Made by a program: the position numbers and the translations under genes. From Linyphia triangularis (taxonomy: Eukaryota > Arthropoda > Arachnida > Araneae > Linyphiidae), in assembly GCA_963978545.1 (NCBI GenBank), contig OZ021721.1, positions 41,178,785 through 41,242,784 of the forward strand: a DNA stretch of 64,000 nt, in the 5' to 3' direction. Positions 60,680-64,000 of the stretch are shown piece after piece. A model generated the notes under the pieces. It saw nothing but the letters and a program-made list of their open reading frames with translations. It made no database searches and was not told where the DNA came from. The stretch's first letter is position 1. The number at the start of each line of letters is the position of its first letter.

Positions 60680-61075
60680 CAGATAGCATGCAAGCTTACG
60701 AAAACCTTGTCATATGCTTGTCATTAGACTTGCAGTTCTAAGCTTGCCGAGTAACCCTCTAATAAAAGGGTTTGAAAAGGGCAGCTGTGAAAAGCTTGGA
60801 AAGTAACACCTTTCGAAAAGGATATGTAAAGGGTCGAATTCCAGGGCATCAGCAACCCCCCCCTTTTCGAAAGGGTAGGTAAAGGGTCGAATTCCAAAGG
60901 CTGCAGTCTTTTCCCTCTAATAAAAGGGTTTGAAAAGGGCAGCCGTGAAAAGCTTGGAAAGTAACACCTTTCGAAAAGGATATGTAAAGGGTCGAATTCC
61001 AGGGCATCAGCAACCCCCCCCCTTTTCGAAAGGGTAGGTAAAGGGTCGAATTCCAAAGGCTGCAGTCTTTCCCCT
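60680..61075. mobile_element. End of a second element related to the 7.3-kb element
   Basis: It begins AGATAGCATGCAAGCTTACG after CCC, and the next ~50 bp are nearly identical to the right end of the 7.3-kb element read inward. It then diverges into a two-copy 158-bp tandem repeat. The other end is not in the window or is lost. The flanking TA expected on the gag side is not present (GGGG/A instead), so the junction has changed. Confidence 0.75.
60755..61070. repeat. Tandem repeat, 2 x 158 bp
   Basis: CCCTCTAATAAAAGGG begins copies at 60755 and 60913. They are almost identical, each with TTTCGAAAAGGATATG, a poly-C run and GGGTCGAATTCCA twice. Hyphenated palindromes such as CCTTTTCGAAAGG recur. 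Confidence 0.93.
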
Positions 61076-62458
61076 CCCCTTGCCGCAGATCAGATAAGAT
61101 CTCCCCCGTAAAACGTGTGACTAGACGTATCTTGCAACCGGTTTTGAGTTTGGCATTCGAATGTTGGTTAAAGAGCTTGACCAAGAGCTTGACGGACACG
61201 GAAGATGAAATACTTTCATCTTTAATTCCCGCTGTAAAAACCGGTACGTACGTTGTTTTATAATTATAATTAATTAATTTTTTATCAATCTGCAATAATA
61301 TTATTAAAACGGAAGCGTTGGAACGTTTTATCAAATTCTTAAAGAAATAGGCTTAATTAGTTGTTGACACATAGTAACGCAGCCTAGAAAACATTAACAA
61401 TTTTTTCATAGACAAGTAACTTTTTTGTTTCTTCGAAAAGTTTTATGGGCCGAAAAAAAATCAGCTATTTTTGTAGCGAAAAGTTATTGAAATGCGTTGG
61501 GGTAGAATTTTTTAAATAGTACATGCTTTGTTATAAACAATAGCTTAATTCCATAATTCACTCTGAGCGTAATTTTTACCTCGTAACACGTTTTTACGAT
61601 ACTACAATTTATAAATCTGTACTTAAGATAAACTACCAGGAGTGCAATGTTAAACACTAAATTGCATTTATGGGATCCCGCATTTTATGATAGTTTACTT
61701 CTGAGGTACAGAAATGTTCCTTATGTGCTGTAAGTTTAACATAATGAAATGAAATTTAGCCGTGTTTCACCAACATTCCCTTAAATACAGACAGGGCAGC
61801 CGACAGGATTTTCGGCCCCTATGCAAATGTAACTCGGGCCCAATTACCCTCCCTCGCCCATATACACATATTAGCGTCGATACTAAAAAGATAATATCTC
61901 CACAGTTATTATAACCACATACATTCAGGACATTTAACTTAAGAATAAGATGAAGCAATAAATGATTATACATTTTTTCATTGTTTGGGTAAACAAATAC
62001 TAAACTTGCTGCGTATTCTCAAACCAGAAATATAGAGAAAACGAGAAAAAACAAAGATAAATTAGAGGAGTAAGATGAACTGATAGCACTGTTCTCAAAT
62101 ACCAACTTAAAGTTAGCGGCCCCCTGGTACCTTCCCAGTCAAAATACAGAGCAATCAGAATGCGCTATATGAGTGCGCCCATGATGCGTCACAATTCCAA
62201 TTGCATCGAGCTTTTGTTGACGTTCGTTGTTCTCTTGTCTCCGACTGAGGTAGACGGCAAATTTTGCTGTAAAATTTTACACATGCGCGTGTTGCTAAAA
62301 CGACCTTTGCTTTTTATACACTTGATTGGAAAAACCCGAGTTCGATTTCATCCAAAACGAAGAAAAAAATTGATGTGAAAAATCGAGAATTTAAAAAAGA
62401 ATGAACTAAATCGTATGCGTTAATTAACACCAAATTTGGACAGCTGACTTGTCTCATT
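61076..62458. other. Spacer, nothing firmly recognised
   Basis: The first 170 bp, less AT-rich, may still belong to the element beginning at 60680. A CAGGGCAGCCGACAGG motif at 61792 resembles a hAT end but has no partner. Confidence 0.4.
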
Positions 62459-63130
62459 CAGGCCCGTAGCCAGCCAAAGTTTGTAGGACGGGCAAAATTT
62501 TTCCCAGGAGGGGCAGAAATATAAATTATTTAATTGGTTTTCAATTAATTTTTACAATTGAAATTTTTACAATTATTACAAATTTATACAATTTTTACAA
62601 TTCGTAAAAGAGTATTTATCAGAGCACTTTGTGAAGTACATATACAAAAAAATATTTTAAAAAAGAAACATTGTTAATGTATTTTTGATGTAATTTTATT
62701 TTAATTAATTCTTTTAAAGATTCTACACCAGAAATTTTTTTGATAAAAACAAAACTTTCAATTAAAAAATTTTTAAAGTATATTTAATACAATTCTATTC
62801 CTTTAAAATATTCTATGCTTGTCCATCTCTTAATTTTTCACACATTTCAACTTAAGAATATCTACTTTAAAAATAATTACAAATATAAAAATTAGTAAAA
62901 GTTACTTTTACATAAAAAGTTTTTTTTAACATAAAAAGTTTTTTTAACATAAAAAGTTTTTTCGAAGTTCTGTTCTTATATTTCTATTTAAAAATATATA
63001 TTGTTAAACAAATTACATTTTTCTATCATTGGTCTTGTGGAACAGCTACATAACTCTTTAACAAACTTTTCATTTAAGAAATTCTTTCAGCAATAAAAAG
63101 TTATTTACATTTTTATATAAAAACTATATC

Positions 63131-63195
<65 letters not shown>

Positions 63196-63742
63196 TTACT
63201 AATAGAATTGCATTTTCCTTTATTTTCTCTTATCATTTTCAATACTCTGTAAAATTTATCAGATACTATTATAATATAAAAACCCTTTTTCTATTTATTT
63301 GCATATTTTATTAATTATAATATAAAATAATAGAAATTCATTTTTCTATTCTTGGTCTTATATGAAACATTTTGAAACTTTTTAAAATACATAGCGTAAC
63401 AAAAAAATCTAAAATAAAATGATAAATGTTAGTATAATAGCAATTTCCTATCTTTACACCATATTAAACAATTTCAAAACTCTTATCTCTACTTCAAATG
63501 CCCAAAACACTAGCTTTGCCATCCTTTCGTGGCCCATTGACATTCTTTAGGGACAATTTATGGCCGTCAAAGTCGAAAAGGTAGATTCGCAAGTAGCTGT
63601 GCTACAACCGAAGGTATCAACAGCAGCAAAATGTTCGTTTCTATTCAATCATAGATATAAAGGTTTACAAATGATTGGGATAAAATTTTCCAGGACAGGC
63701 GAAGATTTTTCCAGGTCTTGCCCCACTCTGGCTACAGGCCTG
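62459..63742. mobile_element. Non-autonomous hAT element (1284 bp)
   Basis: The ends CAGGCCCGTAGCCAG and CTGGCTACAGGCCTG are inverted repeats with one mismatch in 15. The flanking duplication is GTCTCATT on the left (62451-62458) and GTCTCATC on the right (63743-63750), 7 of 8 matching. The interior is AT-rich with no transposase. It includes an ACATAAAAAGTTTTTTT triplet repeat (62904-62962) and a (TA)n run. Confidence 0.9.
63133..63187. repeat. (TA)n microsatellite inside the hAT element
   Basis: About 27 TA units, followed by a short ACACACAC. Confidence 0.95.
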
Positions 63743-63750
63743 GTCTCATC

Positions 63751-64000
63751 TGCCATGATTTTTATACTATAAAAATGTTCGTTGTTAAAAACTCGTATTT
63801 CCGCTCTTTAAATGTACTGCGATTCTGATGATTATTGAATGTTTGGTTCTTTGCACAGAAACGTCTGCCGAACCCTGGTAAATGTAAAAAAGGTTTTGGT
63901 AATAGAAATAGTACACCAGCGTTAATTGGGTGCTCTCATGATATGTTTTGGCTTTATAAAATACTGTAATACAGCCTCTAAAAAAAAATTATCTCAATAA
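63751..64000. other. AT-rich end of window
   Basis: Nothing recognised. Confidence 0.4.

Larger units (their letters stand above)
51193..60689 (-). mobile_element. Second Ty3/gypsy element, minus strand, truncated and split
   Basis: From right to left: the gag C terminus (60679-60414), protease and reverse transcriptase (60435-58907), then a 7.3-kb foreign element, then the rest of RNase H (51585-51193). Integrase and both LTRs are missing from the window. The right part of gag is cut by another inserted element at 60680. Both pol parts are open over long distances, so this copy is much younger than the element at 9446-18181 in coding quality. Confidence 0.9.

Noticed and set aside
60849..61334. 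161-codon minus-strand open frame
   Set aside because: Most of it is the translated 158-bp tandem repeat; the rest has no recognisable domain.
61792..62140. Possible hAT end CAGGGCAGCCGACAGG with GGCCCC subterminal block
   Set aside because: No inverted partner and no duplication could be located.

Overview
The window reads as a piece of an animal (metazoan) chromosome: strongly AT-rich, intron-bearing, and built mostly from transposable elements (TEs) and tandem repeats of several ages. The TE mix (Ty3/gypsy and I-clade retroelements, hAT elements with CAG...CTG ends, Helitrons, tRNA-derived SINEs) fits an arthropod, perhaps an arachnid. That placement is an inference; nothing here fixes the species. 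There is no bacterial-style operon, CRISPR array, rRNA gene or intact canonical tRNA gene.

Only one host gene is recognisable. On the plus strand, exons at 45070-45190 and 47168-47383 encode most of CHTF8 (Ctf8), the small subunit of the Ctf18 clamp-loader complex. Immediately after its stop codon lies a second reading frame, in the same exon, that can be spliced to 50479-50657. This resembles the two-cistron CHTF8/DERPC arrangement of vertebrates. The first CHTF8 exon was not found with confidence.

Layout. 1-9445: AT-rich DNA with a 40-bp duplication, a degenerate ~110-bp tandem array (2290-3730), a ~155-bp tandem array carrying ten perfect TGACGTCA sites (4930-5640), and a 2-kb inverted-repeat element (5963-7944) containing a 126-bp-arm hairpin. 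9446-18181: an old, broken Ty3/gypsy element whose gag is split by a 2.8-kb hAT insertion (10287-13059). 18182-26290: A-rich low-complexity repeats, a 386-bp hAT element, a Helitron with a ~206-bp (TA)n run, and a 91-bp satellite. 26890-29677: a Helitron-like region with a triplicated exon. 31794-34183: a second hAT of the same type. 34481 to about 39800: a nearly full-length I-clade LINE on the minus strand. 41264-44090: two kinds of tRNA-derived SINE. 45070-50657: the CHTF8 locus, with a SINE and a small DNA element in the last intron. 51193-60689: a second gypsy element on the minus strand, whose pol is split by a 7.3-kb TA-flanked element of unknown type (51586-58906) and whose gag is cut by a relative of that element at 60680. 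62459-63742: another hAT.

Nested insertions give a relative chronology: each hAT or TA-flanked element is younger than the retroelement it interrupts, and the gypsy and LINE reading frames largely resume on the far side. The most unusual items are the large TA-flanked element with clustered palindromic subterminal repeats, the bicistronic CHTF8 locus, a classic slippery heptamer at a gag-pol overlap, and the TGACGTCA-dense array.
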